Source: Pyrus communis
Taxonomy: Eukaryota > Streptophyta > Magnoliopsida > Rosales > Rosaceae
Direction: 5' to 3'
Assembly: GCF_963583255.1 (NCBI RefSeq)
Contig: NC_084816.1
Location: 21,769,344-21,833,343 of the forward strand
DNA: 64,000 nucleotides
This document shows, piece by piece, positions 9,485 to 20,449 of the stretch. A program made the position numbers and the translations under genes. Every line of letters begins with the position of its first letter. Positions within the stretch are counted from its first letter, which is position 1. The notes beneath the pieces were generated by a model. The model did not search any database and was not told the DNA's origin. It worked only from the letters and a program-made list of their open reading frames with translations.

Positions 9485-12400
9485 ATGGCACCTTCCGTAC
9501 AACCATTACTGGGGGTAAACGACCAAAATGCGTCTGCCGATGATGAAGAAGAATGGACATTGGTGACCTACAAAAGGACAAGGAAGCCAATACCACAAGC
9601 CACAAGGCCAAAGGTGGGACAAGGGAGAAAGCACTGTCGTCACAATAGTAGGAAGCCCAAAAGAAACGTAAAAACTACTAAGCCAACATATGCTGGGTTA
9701 CCTATGGAGCAAGAGCCATGCATTCCCATCTCTTTGCATAAGTACTTCCCGAAAGATTTCTTCCAACAGTACACTACTGTTGTCTGTCATATGGTTGAAG
9801 TGGAGATAAAAAAGCCCTCAAAAGGCAAAGCTATCGCCATCTAGGAGGAGAAGACCCTCGCGCCTAAAGAAAGCCTGCCTACATACTTTAGCATTGTGGA
9901 AGCACTACGATTGCCCAAGGAGATACGAAAAGCACTAGTAGCAGTCTTGGCGAGTCTTGACAAGAAAACAAGGACGAAGGCTTGAAGCTTTGGCCACATG
10001 AATATGCCACATGCTGTGCCACCCATGACGTAATTAACTTCATTGACAAAGACTTACTGCTAGGGTCAAAACCTCACAACCGTCATCTCTATGTCTCTGG
10101 GTACGCGAGAGAGAACAAAATCAATCGTATGCTTGTGGATGGTGGGTCGGCCATAATCATCATGCCAAAGTCAACAATGATCACAATTGACATCAAGGTG
10201 GATGAACTATCCCAAAGCCGCCTCCTAATCCAAGGTTTTAACCAAGGAGGACAAAAAACGATGGGGATGATCCAAGTGAAGATGACCATTGGCGAACTCA
10301 AATGAAGCACGCTATTCCAAGTGATTAATGCAAGAACTTCCTACAACTTGCTCTTAGGAAGGCCTTGGATCCAAGAGAATGGAGTAGTGTCATCCACCCT
10401 TCATCAATGCTTAAAGTTTTACCGAGAAGGAGTAAAGGTGATACAAGGCAACACCAAGCCTTTCACCGAAGTTGAATCACACTTCACGGATGCCAAGTTC
10501 CACATGGATGAAGACATGATACCTGAAGCTCTTCCAAATGAGATCAAATCCACAGGCAAAGCCGCACTTAAGAATTAAGAGTGGCAAGCTGTGCCCAAGA
10601 AGCAAGAAGGGGAAGCTGTGCCATCTTCAAACAAAAATGATAATGAGCCCACTAATCCCACAACAACCAAAAGAAGTGTGACGTCCTCAAAAGGACTAAA
10701 CACACCCGTCTTCCGATACACCCCAATGTCGAGAAGAAAGAATAGGCAATCCCCATTCAAAACTAGAATAAGCAAAGCCAACACACAGCTGCACAAGGAT
10801 GATGTAAAGTTGCTCAAGATAAACGCAATTTTACCTCTGACACAGCTAGGCGATGCTAAATTTTCAAAACCATTGCAAGCTTTCGTAAAACCCCTACCAA
10901 AGGGGGAGGAACCGAGAACTCTTCCAACCAAGAAAACTGAAGAAGGTTTCAACCCAAACGCCTACAAACTCATGTCAAATGTTGGTTACGATTTCGCTTC
11001 CTCTTCAAATCTTGGAAAGAAGGTTTTAAACACTGTCAACGACAAAGAACGGAACCTCATCGAGACTCAAAATAAGTTGGCGGAGTATGGTTACGGAGTT
11101 GACAACAACAAAGCTGGACTTGGCTTCACACCAAATACACCCGTGAAGATTTTAAGCAAAGCGAAAAACGTTAGCACTCCACACATCAGTGTGAGCGTTG
11201 AATAAAATCAAGATGAGCCTAAACCGCCCCTCGAACGTCAGTCTTTGATAGGTTAAATCGTTCAAAACCCAAAATTTCGGCATTAGATTGCATTAATGGT
11301 TAAGACCGAACTTCCATCTTTAAGCGGCTTAACACACCAACACCCCAAAGCTCTGTTTTCAAAAGGTTGTCAAAACCTAAGAAACAAAGCAACACAGCTA
11401 GCCCTTCTTCACGATGGTCGACCTTGGAAAGACTTGAAGAAACCAAACAGCCTTCTAGAAAGAAGAAGACAACGCCAAAACAAGAAAAGCTCGATGGATC
11501 TGCATGAACAGACGGAGCAGGGACAAGAGTAGTATTTATGTCACCACAAAGACAAGTACTACCATATTCCTTTTGAGTAAGTGAGTTATGGTCAAACAAC
11601 GTCATTGAGTACTAAGCACTAATCATTGGATTTCAAATGACGATTAACATGGAAACCATAACACTAGAAGTGTATGGCAACTCCAAACTCATAATCAATT
11701 AACTTTTGACTGAACATAAAGTAAGGAAAGATGATCTCGTCCCATACTTTCGGCTAGCAACTCAATTGCTACAAAAGGAGGCCGTGACGCTAGAACACGT
11801 GCCAAGAAAAGAAAATCAAATGGTGGACACTCTCGCTAACCTAGCCTCAAGTATGGCGCTAGGAAACGAAGCTATGGACATGCCAGTTTGCCAAAGATAG
11901 GTAATCTCGCTCGTTATTGAAATGCTACTGGATGATACAAACGTCATCTCAATACTTCCAATCGACACTAAAGAATGGAGACAATAGCTGATCTACTACT
12001 TGGAACATGGAAAGCTTCCAGACGATCCTAGACACCGCTTTGAAATAAGCTGACGAGCACTCACTTCCTCTATTACAAAGGAACATTCTACCGACGCTCT
12101 TTTGAATGAGTACTTCTAAAATGCCTAGGTAAAGAAGAAGCCAATCAAGCCATGGAAGAAGCACACTCAGGCATATGCGGCGTGTGTCAATTTGGACCAA
12201 AGCTACATTTCCAGGTTACTACTGGCTAAGCATGGTGAAGGATTACCTAGAGTACGCCAAAAGGTGCCAAGCTTGCCTTGCCAATTCCACGCTAACTTCA
12301 TACATCAACTGCTTGAACCATTACACCTTATAGTTGCTTCATGGTTGCATGATGCATGAGGATTGGACATCGTAGGACCAATCACACCAAAATCATCTGC

Positions 12401-13210
12401 CGAGAAACCTACATCCTAGCCACAATGGACTACTTCTCCAAGTGGGCTGAAGCCGTACCCCTAAGGGAAGTCAAGAAGGAAACTGTCATCTGTTTCATCA
12501 AAAAGTATATCATCCATCGATATGGTGTGCCTCGCTAAATCATAACCGACAAAGAAAAATAGTTCTCCAACCAACTCAGGGATGAGTTCTACGAGAAATA
12601 CAAATTCAAGCAGCACAAGTCTTCCATGTATCATGCTCTGGCCAACGGTCTTGCGGAAGCATTCAATAAAACCCTTTGCAACCTCCTGAAGAAGGTGATC
12701 AGCCGAATAAAGAGAGATTGGCACAAAAGAATAATCGAAGCATTTTGGGCATATAGGACGACACATATGACTTCTACCTAAGTTACGCCTTATTCTCTCA
12801 TATATGGCGTGGAAGTTATTCTGCCACTCGAAAGTCAAATCCCCTTACTAAATATGGTTATACAAGAAGGCTTGACTGAAGAGGAAAATGCAAAGCTACG
12901 ACTTCAAGAGTTGGAAGTACTCAATGAAAAAATGCTCGAAGCTCAACAAAACTTAGAATGCTACCAAGCACAGCTATCCAAGGCATTCAACAAGAAGGTC
13001 CGCCTAAGGTCTTTCCAAATTGGAGATCTTGTCTTGGCATTATGAAGGTTTATCATCACAACTCACAAAACGAAAAGCAAGTTCACATCAAAGTGGGATG
13101 GATCTTATGTAATACAAGAGGTCTACACCAACAGCACCTACTTAATCATGGCGAAAGATGGCTTAAATATTGGCCCCATTAACGGTAGATTCTTGAAACG
13201 CTACTACTGT
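9485..13210 (+). pseudogene. Gypsy gag-pol remnant (protease, RNase H, integrase)
   Basis: The segment at 9485-9844 is a gag/linker piece (EEEWTLVTYKRTRK). The segment at 9982-10578 holds an aspartic protease with LVDGGSA at about 10130 and LLGRPW at about 10350. A basic linker runs to 11205. An RNase H tail lies at about 11590-11900 (LEHVPRKENQMVDTLANLAS). The integrase core lies at about 12150-12780 (DYFSKWAEAV, HRYGVPR), with a C-terminal region to about 13210. Breaks include stops at 9841, 10303 and 10576, several stops in the integrase zinc region near 12220-12350, one at 12536, frameshifts, and loss of the whole reverse transcriptase. It cannot be functional. Confidence 0.8.
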
Positions 13211-13212
13211 TA

Positions 13213-13617
13213 AACCAAACAAGCAATGCTCCTCACTTGCACGAGCCTAAACAGCACATGGCATAAAGTTCCTTGCATGCACGATCCTAAACCACACAGA
13301 GCAACAATGCTCCTTGTTCGCATGAGTTTAAAAGGCAACCCTTAACACTCCTTGTTCGCACGAGTTTAAAAGGTGACACGCAATGCTTTTAGCCTGCATG
13401 AACCTAAACTGTATATAGCACAATGCTCTTTACCTGCATAAGCCTAAATTGCGCACGACACCAAATGCACCTCGCCTGCATGAGCCTAAACTACATACGA
13501 TAACAAATACTCCTTATTCGCACGAGCTTAAAACGAAACACCCAACACTCATTGTTCACATGAGTTTAAAAGGCAACATTCAATACTCTTGGCCCACAAG
13601 AGCATAAACTGTGTACT
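13213..13617 (+). repeat. Degenerate tandem array after Gypsy integrase
   Basis: About eight to nine diverged units of roughly 40-50 bp are built on CAATGCTCC, TTCGCACGAG or CTGCATGAG, and CCTAAAC or TTTAAAAGG. The array lies between the integrase end and the 3' region. Such arrays are known in Tat/Ogre-type Gypsy elements. It is followed by a 23-bp A run at 13620. Confidence 0.75.
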
Positions 13618-13964
13618 GCAAAAAAAAAAAAAAAAAAAAAAAGTTAAATCCCCATCAAAATCACCATCAAAACCGTCAAAATCATCAAAAAACAATCCAT
13701 CACTCATTTGAACTATGTCATGACTTCATCCCTCATTAACCGAGGGTACGTAGGCAACTTGAAACTTCAAAACTTCAAGTACAGTCACATCATCAATAAA
13801 AACACAAACACTTTGAAGAATAAAGAGCAAATTCAAAATGTGAATACTTTATTTCTTTAAAGGAAGAATTTGGCTACAAAGCCTTATTACCAAATGAGCA
13901 AAAAACAAAGAAGGCTTAAGGTACAAAAAATGGAAGACATTACTTGAAAGCTATGTCCCTAAAA

Positions 13965-14700
13965 CTATAGTGACAATCTTAAAGCAAGCCTTCCAAAGTC
14001 TTCAAAGTCTCCACATTGGTAGGAGACAAGGTGGGCACTTCCATGGCCGCACCTTTTTCTTGCTCTAGGCGTAAAATCTCCTATTGATGTTGAAAAAAGT
14101 GTAACTTCCTGCTCCGAGAGAACACCTTGAAGTCGTGATGCTTCGATTTCTAACTGCTCTCGCTTACGCACCATTGTATCTAGACGTGCCTGGATGGAAG
14201 CTAAAGAAGTCTCTACGACTTGATAACCTTCCAAAACAAGCTTGCTAAAAAGACTGAACTTAGGAAAGTGATAAGTCTATTGCCGCAAGTTGTTGAGCTC
14301 TAACCTCTAGACTCAACTTCTTCAAGGAAATAACATGCAAGGAAGAATACTCAGTTGAGGTGGCCATAAGTTCGGCAATTTTGACTCTCAAGAATGAGGA
14401 ATCAATGTTAAGGTTGTCAATCGCAGAAACAAGCTTCAACAAGTCATTCTTGAGCAACGCAAGGTCTTCTAGTGAGCACTTTGCAACATGGCTCTTTATA
14501 TCTACAACCGCATGAAGGTTGACTTGATGGATAAGTTGCTCAGTGCCACTAAGGTTCGGCCCTCTAAGAGAGATCTCAGAGCTAGCTAGCAAAGATGTTG
14601 GACACATGACGGGGTCTTGCATACCTTCACCTACACATAGCAAACTTGGGCAACTTGACGGATTTGGAACAAGCTATGCATCGGGCGGATCCCCAATCTC
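13965..14700 (-). pseudogene. Coiled-coil extra ORF of the minus Gypsy element
   Basis: Two minus frames (14643-14260 and 14234-13965) read as one broken protein. Leucine, serine and charged residues are spaced as in a coiled coil (for example LEDLALLKNDLLKLVSAI, and VRKREQLEIEASRLQ). It follows the protease in the same orientation. Extra ORFs of this kind occur in some plant Gypsy lineages. Function is unknown. A frameshift near 14240 separates the halves. Confidence 0.45.
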
Positions 14701-14779
14701 TTTGTCTGTAGGTAGATTACCTCCAAATAAAATCTTTGTATAGGAATGAATGATGTCATTAATGTCCTCTTCATTTGTC

Positions 14780-16460
14780 CATCCTATCTCATCTGTTTGG
14801 GCACCATTTTCTTATTTCGCTTGCTGTAATTACTATTTGGTAGCTTCTTTGTCATTTCTAACCTCAGTAGCCTCTACAGGGGTAAAGGTCTTCTTCTTTG
14901 ATTCATTCAATACTTGCATAGTACATTGTCAAGATGTGGCCTGGTCAGACTTGATCTTTCCGACTCCTCATTCCGGGATGCGGAATCAGATTTTTTGATA
15001 CTTGACGGAAATGACAGCATCCAGCTTAATCAACCATGGTCTCCCAAGTATCCCATTGTAGGGAGATGGGTCGCCTACACTCGTGAATGTCTAATTTGAG
15101 ACAACTGACGGTGTTTTGACGTCAAGTATGATGTGGCCGATGACAGTTGAGGTGTGTCCGTTGAACCTTGTGAGTAGGCGCATGATTGTGTTTTCCAGGC
15201 CCATCTTCTGAATGAATGAGAGTTGAAGTAAGTTGACTGCACTTCCATTATCAACCATTATTTTGTCGACTATAGCATGGGCTAGTTGGACAGATACTAC
15301 CAATGCATCATCGTGTGGGAAGTCAATGCCTTCTGCATTCTACTCGGTGAAGCGAATGATGGGTCTAGGTTAGGTGTTGATTGCTTGGACCTGTGAGACT
15401 AATAAAGCCTGCTGGATCTTTCTTTTTTTGGAGTTGTTGGTGGCCCACAAGTTCTTAGATTTGGCGAAGATGCAATTGATTCGAATGGTCTTGGTTAACG
15501 GTTATTCGTCATCGTCTATGTTCCTTCTAGGCTACGCAGCTGGCTTATCTAAGTATTTGTCGACCTTGCCTTCTTTTCACTAGTTTTTCTAGGTAGTTCT
15601 TCCAAGTGTAGTAGTCATCGATTGTGTGACCGGGACCTCAGTGGAATGCGTAGTCTTTGGTGTGATCCAACTTGGAAGTATTTCCCTTTGATTGTTTCGG
15701 CAGCTTGAACCATGGCTCATTCTTGATGTCGCGAAGGATTTGGTGGATCAGGATTGAGAACTTAGAGTAGTTCTTGGTCGTCGGGCCTTCTTTGGTCATG
15801 GGTCGGTCCATACGCTTGGCCTTTTGCTTGCTTTTACCAGACTACTTCTCGTCATCCTTCTTTTGAGCTACTGCTGACTCTTTTCGAGGCTACTCTGGCG
15901 CCTTGTCTGCTCGTCGAGCCTTGTCCCAAAATGCATGCTTCTCTACCATAGCAAAAAAGTCTGCCAGAGTTAGATCTTCTTTCATGATCAACTTTCTGAA
16001 TAATGGATGATCTGCTGGGAGTCCTTTTTGGAAGGTTGCACTTGCTATTAAGTCGTCACATTTGACTATCTTCGCCTTCTTTGCTTTGAACCTCTTCACA
16101 TAGTCATGGAGCGACTCTTTTGGGTTATTCTTCACGTTGAACAAGTGGTTAGGCTTTTTCTTGATTGAGCAGTAGGATGAGTATTCTTTGGTGAAAACCA
16201 AATAAAGATCTTCAAAACTCCGGATGGATCGTGGTGGCAAGGTGTGAAACCAATCTTGTGCCTCGTCTTGTAAAGTGGTGGCGAATATCTTGCACATAAG
16301 GGCATCGTTGTTCCAATAAACGACAATCATGCTTCGGTAGTGCTTCAAGTGCCTTTCTGGATCTCCATCCCTTTTGAAAGATGTGAAATGTGGCATGCTA
16401 AACTTGCGTGGAGGCTCTGCCTACTCGATCTCTTCCGTGAAGGGTGACCTGCTGATGTTG
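14780..16460 (-). pseudogene. Gypsy gag and protease remnant
   Basis: The segment at 16396-15890 is an open 168-codon gag segment (MPHFTSFKRDGDPERHLKHY, then a DYVKRFKAKK motif), matching the retrotransposon gag family. A stop at 16400-16405 lies just before it, where the frame should extend upstream. The protease follows at 15303-14950 with IMVDNGSAVNLL, the D-x-G-S/A catalytic motif, then ILGRPW or its equivalent near 15030. Stops at 15890 and 15091, and others between them, break the frame. Confidence 0.75.
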
Positions 16461-16597
16461 GTCACGTCATGTCGTAGCGCTTCATCGGTCACTTCATTGC
16501 GTTTGAAAAATCTACAAATGGACAAGAAAACGAAAAACCTTGGATGCGAGAGTTTTCTACAAGTGTGCGACTCAACCTCTCAAGGAAAACACCAATT

Positions 16598-17187
16598 TGT
16601 GAAAGAAAATTTCCGTCTTCTTCTTGGACAAAATTGCACCTACAAAACAAGTAACACCTTAAGTCAAGGCCAAGAGCCTCACGCCTCCACGATGAATGGG
16701 GGGGCGCTTTGGTCGAAGAACCTCCGATGCCAAAGTTAGAATTTTGAGGGAAAAGTGTTTGGAGAATTTAAAGAATTTTGTAAGAGAATTGGAATTGAGT
16801 TTTGGAGAAAATGAGGTGGTATTTATAGGGGTATGGCCGGCCCTTTTAGGAGGATGGGGACCGGCCACTTGGATTGTTTTTTGGGTGTTGTTCATAATTT
16901 GTTAGCTAATTAATAAATTAATTGAGTAATAAATCAATTAATTAGCTAATTAATATAATTTGAAAGGAATGATTTGGGGTTACCTTGTGGAAAAGATTTG
17001 ATGAGGATGGATGAAATAGGTTTTGAATAATTACGTATTTTGAGCACTTTTGACCTCGATTGAGTCATGATTATCCACTGCTCACGCGTAGGAGTTCCGA
17101 TATTCCTCGAGGGTATTTTTATCCTTTTAACCCTGGAATCCACATGTCGCCTCCATATTTTTCTCGATTATTTTTGGCTCCACAACA
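16598..17187 (-). repeat. 5' LTR of the minus Gypsy element
   Basis: On minus it starts TGTTGTGGAGCC at 17187 and ends near TTTCACA at 16598. A TATA-like CCTATAAATACC lies near 16830. The internal sequence follows as AATTGGTGTTTTCC, a plausible degenerate primer site. The limits are inferred without a second LTR. Confidence 0.5.
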
Positions 17188-17750
17188 TGTAAAGACGATA
17201 TCAACATGACTGTAGGATTACGATACACCAAATCAATAGCCATGTGAAACATGCAACTACAGATTAATAGGAAAACCTACTTGAGCTCTAAGCCACATAA
17301 GAAGACATGATGCTAAGCAGTGGCAAAGCTAGAAATTATTCGCAAGAGGGGCAAAATTTAAAAAAGGGTAAAGGTTTCAAAAGAATTTAGACAACCATTC
17401 AAGGTCTAAGTCCACAGTCTGCAAGAAGGTTAGCTAATATTTCATCCAACTCAATAACCTCATTTTATCGAGAACTATCTAAAACATTCAAGGAGCATTT
17501 GGACTAATCAAAATAGTCAAAGGAGAATTTGGAGTACTTGGTATATTCAAAGGATGATTTGCACTAACTGTATTTGAAGGAGGATATAAGTGTCGTTTCT
17601 TTTAGTATCGTTCCATTACGTAAAATAAGGAAGGTCCTAAAAACGCTAAGCGATATTCAAGTGGCAGGTTGGGGCCTAACCCTAGCGCCTAAACAGAGCC
17701 TTCATTTATAATATATCATATAAATAAATGCATATTTATTATATAACATG

Positions 17751-17793
<43 letters not shown>

Positions 17794-18206
17794 TTGAAAA
17801 ATTCTCGTTAGTATTTTGGTAAATCATCTAATGGTATGAGATAAAAGTTCAAGTGATTACGAGTCTATGGTGCATTACGAAATATTTTTTGAATCTCGTA
17901 TGAATTATTTTATATTGTATATGTATGACTTGCAACTTACATAGAACAAAAGAATATAGTGTATATTTATATGATAGTGTGTACCCTAATAAATAAAAAA
18001 GAAATATAATTACAAAATACATTAATATAATAGTATTATTTTCTTTCTTTCTTTTTATTTTGTCGATTAGTATATCATTTTCTTTCAATTAGAGTGCTAT
18101 TAGAATTCTATGCGACGTTCTCCTGGTTGTGGCGAAATGAATGACAATAACTACTACCACGTGTAAAATGTAAGCAAAGCTCGTGTAATTAAGTTATAAA
18201 AAATAG
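17188..18206. other. Intergenic, repeat fragments only
   Basis: It contains a hAT-like terminal motif CAGTGGCAAAGCTAG at 17330, short GGAGNATTTGG-type internal repeats at about 17490-17580, a fragment with CTAGCGCCTAA near 17685, and a TA microsatellite. No gene is supported. Confidence 0.5.
17753..17789. repeat. (TA)n microsatellite
   Basis: About 18 uninterrupted TA dinucleotides. Confidence 0.95.
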
Positions 18207-18211
18207 GTTTT

Positions 18212-18716
18212 TGTTGTGACATATGTTCTAATACATATTGTGATTGAGTAAATCCTAAGTAGAGATAGATTAGAAATCGTTTGGGATCTAGAATGTCACA
18301 TCCTGGCCCGGGGCGGATCACTTCCCGGGCCCGCTCCACTACCGTAGCACGATATTGTCCGCTTTGGGCTTACCATTCCCTCACGGTTTTGTTTTTGGGA
18401 ACTCACGAGCAACTTCCCAGTGGGTCACCCATCATGGGATTGCTCTAGCCCCATTCTCGCTTAACTTCGGAGTTCCTACGGAACCCGAAGCCAGTGAGCT
18501 CCCAAAAGGCCTCGTGCTAGGTAGGGATGAGAATATACATTTAAGGATCACTCCCCTGGGCGATGTGGGATGTTACATAGAAGATCTTTCCTAATAGGCT
18601 CCTTATTACTATAAATAAAGACACAAAGACTGGGGAATTAACACACAATTTCTCAAGTCTATTCTCCACCCTCTTTCTCTCCTGCCACACCCCTTAGTTA
18701 AATATAGGCCACAACA
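18212..18716 (+). repeat. 5' LTR of Copia element (with insertion)
   Basis: It is homologous to the 248-bp LTR at 23252-23499 but is 505 bp long, because a Cassandra LTR and its TAGAA duplication are inserted. About 31 bp present in the 3' LTR (around TTGTATTGCTTGGAGAGC) are missing. The downstream GGTATCAGCATGC is a degenerate primer site. Confidence 0.9.
18294..18577 (-). mobile_element. Cassandra solo LTR
   Basis: It is bounded by TAGAA at 18289-18293 and 18578-18582, an exact 5-bp target duplication. The minus strand starts TGTAACATCCCACATCGCCC and ends GGGATGTGACA. The 5S-like core lies near 18390-18490 in reverse. The Copia 3' LTR at 23326-23345 shows the uninterrupted sequence, confirming a later insertion. 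Only one LTR is left, the usual product of LTR-LTR recombination. Confidence 0.93.
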
Positions 18717-20449
18717 CGGTATCAGCATGCTCTTCATGCTGTGCTAAAGAGAATTTATTTGTCTTCAATCAGGAGAGTATTACGTTTTAATTTTTTAATT
18801 GATTAAATTTGGATTTTATTGAATTCATATGCTTTTATTGATTCAATTTATTTTTCTTGTGTGGAACGTGATACAAGCTTTGAAGATGGAAAACCGAAAC
18901 TGAAGAAAGAATTTTATGCATCAAACTAGTTCACCAATATTATCACGCAATCAGGTTCTTCCAAACACAACGGTTTCTATCTCGATATTTTTGCAGCCCT
19001 AATAGCATGAATATTCACCATAATGCATGACCCAACTTTACGTTTTTCGAATTCTAAATTCTACATAAATTTTGTATGCATTATACTCATAATTTTAAAT
19101 TATGTGAATTGATATTGCTATAAATTATAGTGAATATGCAAGAATTTAATTGAATTGAAAAAAATAAAAAATTAGGGTTTTTGGATCCAAACGTGCGACG
19201 GTTCGAAGCCGCGCCGCTTAGCAAGCTGCCAACAGCTTGTGTCTGCAAGGCAGGCCGAGCCACGAGCCATAGAGCCACATCCAATGAGCCAAGCAAGCCT
19301 GCAACTCTGCTTGAAAACCTAGAACAATGTCATATGGCGTTGTCCCTGTCCTTAAACTCAAACCCATGAACCACCGCCATGGCCACCAATTTAGTGTCGC
19401 CAGGCTAACTCCGGTGACCTGTAGTCATCGTCGATGGAGTTTGTGGTCAAGATTTCTTTGAAATCTCACCTTCGATGCCATAGAATTCTTCGTTCGTGGA
19501 CGTTGAGGCCATCCTTTCGCCACCAAACGATGGTTCGCAGACGAACCACTATCTCACACACTGCTGCCTGACCAAAACACGGCTGCCTGAAGCAGCGGTG
19601 CAAGTGCCTAATCCTGGTGAACACACCCAGCGTTGCTGGGATGCTTTTTGGTCCAAACCCAAGCCCTACTGGGCTTGTTCTCCTTCGACCCACATCGGAA
19701 ACTCATTTGGGCTTTGCTTTGTCACCAGCCCTTTGGTCTTTGGTGGCTTGCCCCTTCCCGTTAAACAGTTAAGCCCTTATGGGCTCCTACCTCCTCCCGT
19801 GCATCGCACCACAACCCATCATAGCTAGAAGCTGGTGTATGTGTGCCCGCGTTGCACTAGATTAACACCCCTGTATGGGCTCTTGTTGATTTGGGCCTGA
19901 AGCCTCCCTTTTAATTTTCGGTCCAATTTTTCTTAAGCCTCCCATATTTCATTGCCTATTTTTTAAGATCTTATGGGCTTTTATAATTTTTCACCCAACA
20001 TTTAATATTGGCCCCGAAGTCGAAATAATTAAATTCAATTATAATCCTAGGCCCCGAAGACCTATTCGCATATATTTATTTTCTTTTTGCTTTCTTATTT
20101 TTGTCTTGTATATATTGCGCTTATTTGCAGGTATTATGAACTTTAAGTTCATACTTCCGAACCCAATGTTTTAGAAAAGTGCCATAGAAACCTGAAGTTT
20201 CTTAATGCGTAACACTTATGTTGAGACTCGAAGTTCTCCATGCTTAAATCCGTTTAAACCAAACCATGTCTTAGATACTAAATGTTCTAACTTTGATGTT
20301 TATGGAAATTTTATTTCCTTAAACACCAATCACATTCTTATTTCCGCCATTCAGTGTATTGTCCAATAGTAACAAGTATGATTTTACTGATTTGGAAGTT
20401 TCGAATAAGAAAATACTTTATGTGGATACAAGATGTGACACCCTGCTTG

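Larger units (their letters stand above)
9411..13850 (+). mobile_element. Decayed Ty3/Gypsy element, Tat-like
   Basis: Order from left: gag tail/linker, protease, long linker, RNase H, integrase, a tandem-repeat block (13213-13617), then a region with the TACGTAGGCAAC motif near 13750 that is typical of the 3' region of Tat-type elements. No LTR pair could be delimited. Reverse transcriptase is missing between about 11530 and 11590. The tandem repeats between pol and the 3' end support the Tat lineage, by inference. Confidence 0.75.
13965..17187 (-). mobile_element. Second Ty3/Gypsy element (gag-protease type), 3' truncated
   Basis: On minus the order is a 5' LTR (17187-16598), primer region, gag, protease, then a coiled-coil ORF. 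No 3' LTR and no reverse transcriptase, RNase H or integrase are visible before the plus-strand Gypsy remnant begins near 13850. It is either a non-autonomous family member or one cut by the neighbouring element. Confidence 0.7.

Noticed and set aside
13200..13650. Possible CRISPR-like array
   Set aside because: Units are diverged and directly adjoining, without uniform spacers, and lie in a plant Gypsy element.
19181..19828. ORFs of 62-110 codons in the GC-richer part of the first Copia element
   Set aside because: No gag or other motif; the region lies in the element leader and the frames are short and mutually overlapping.
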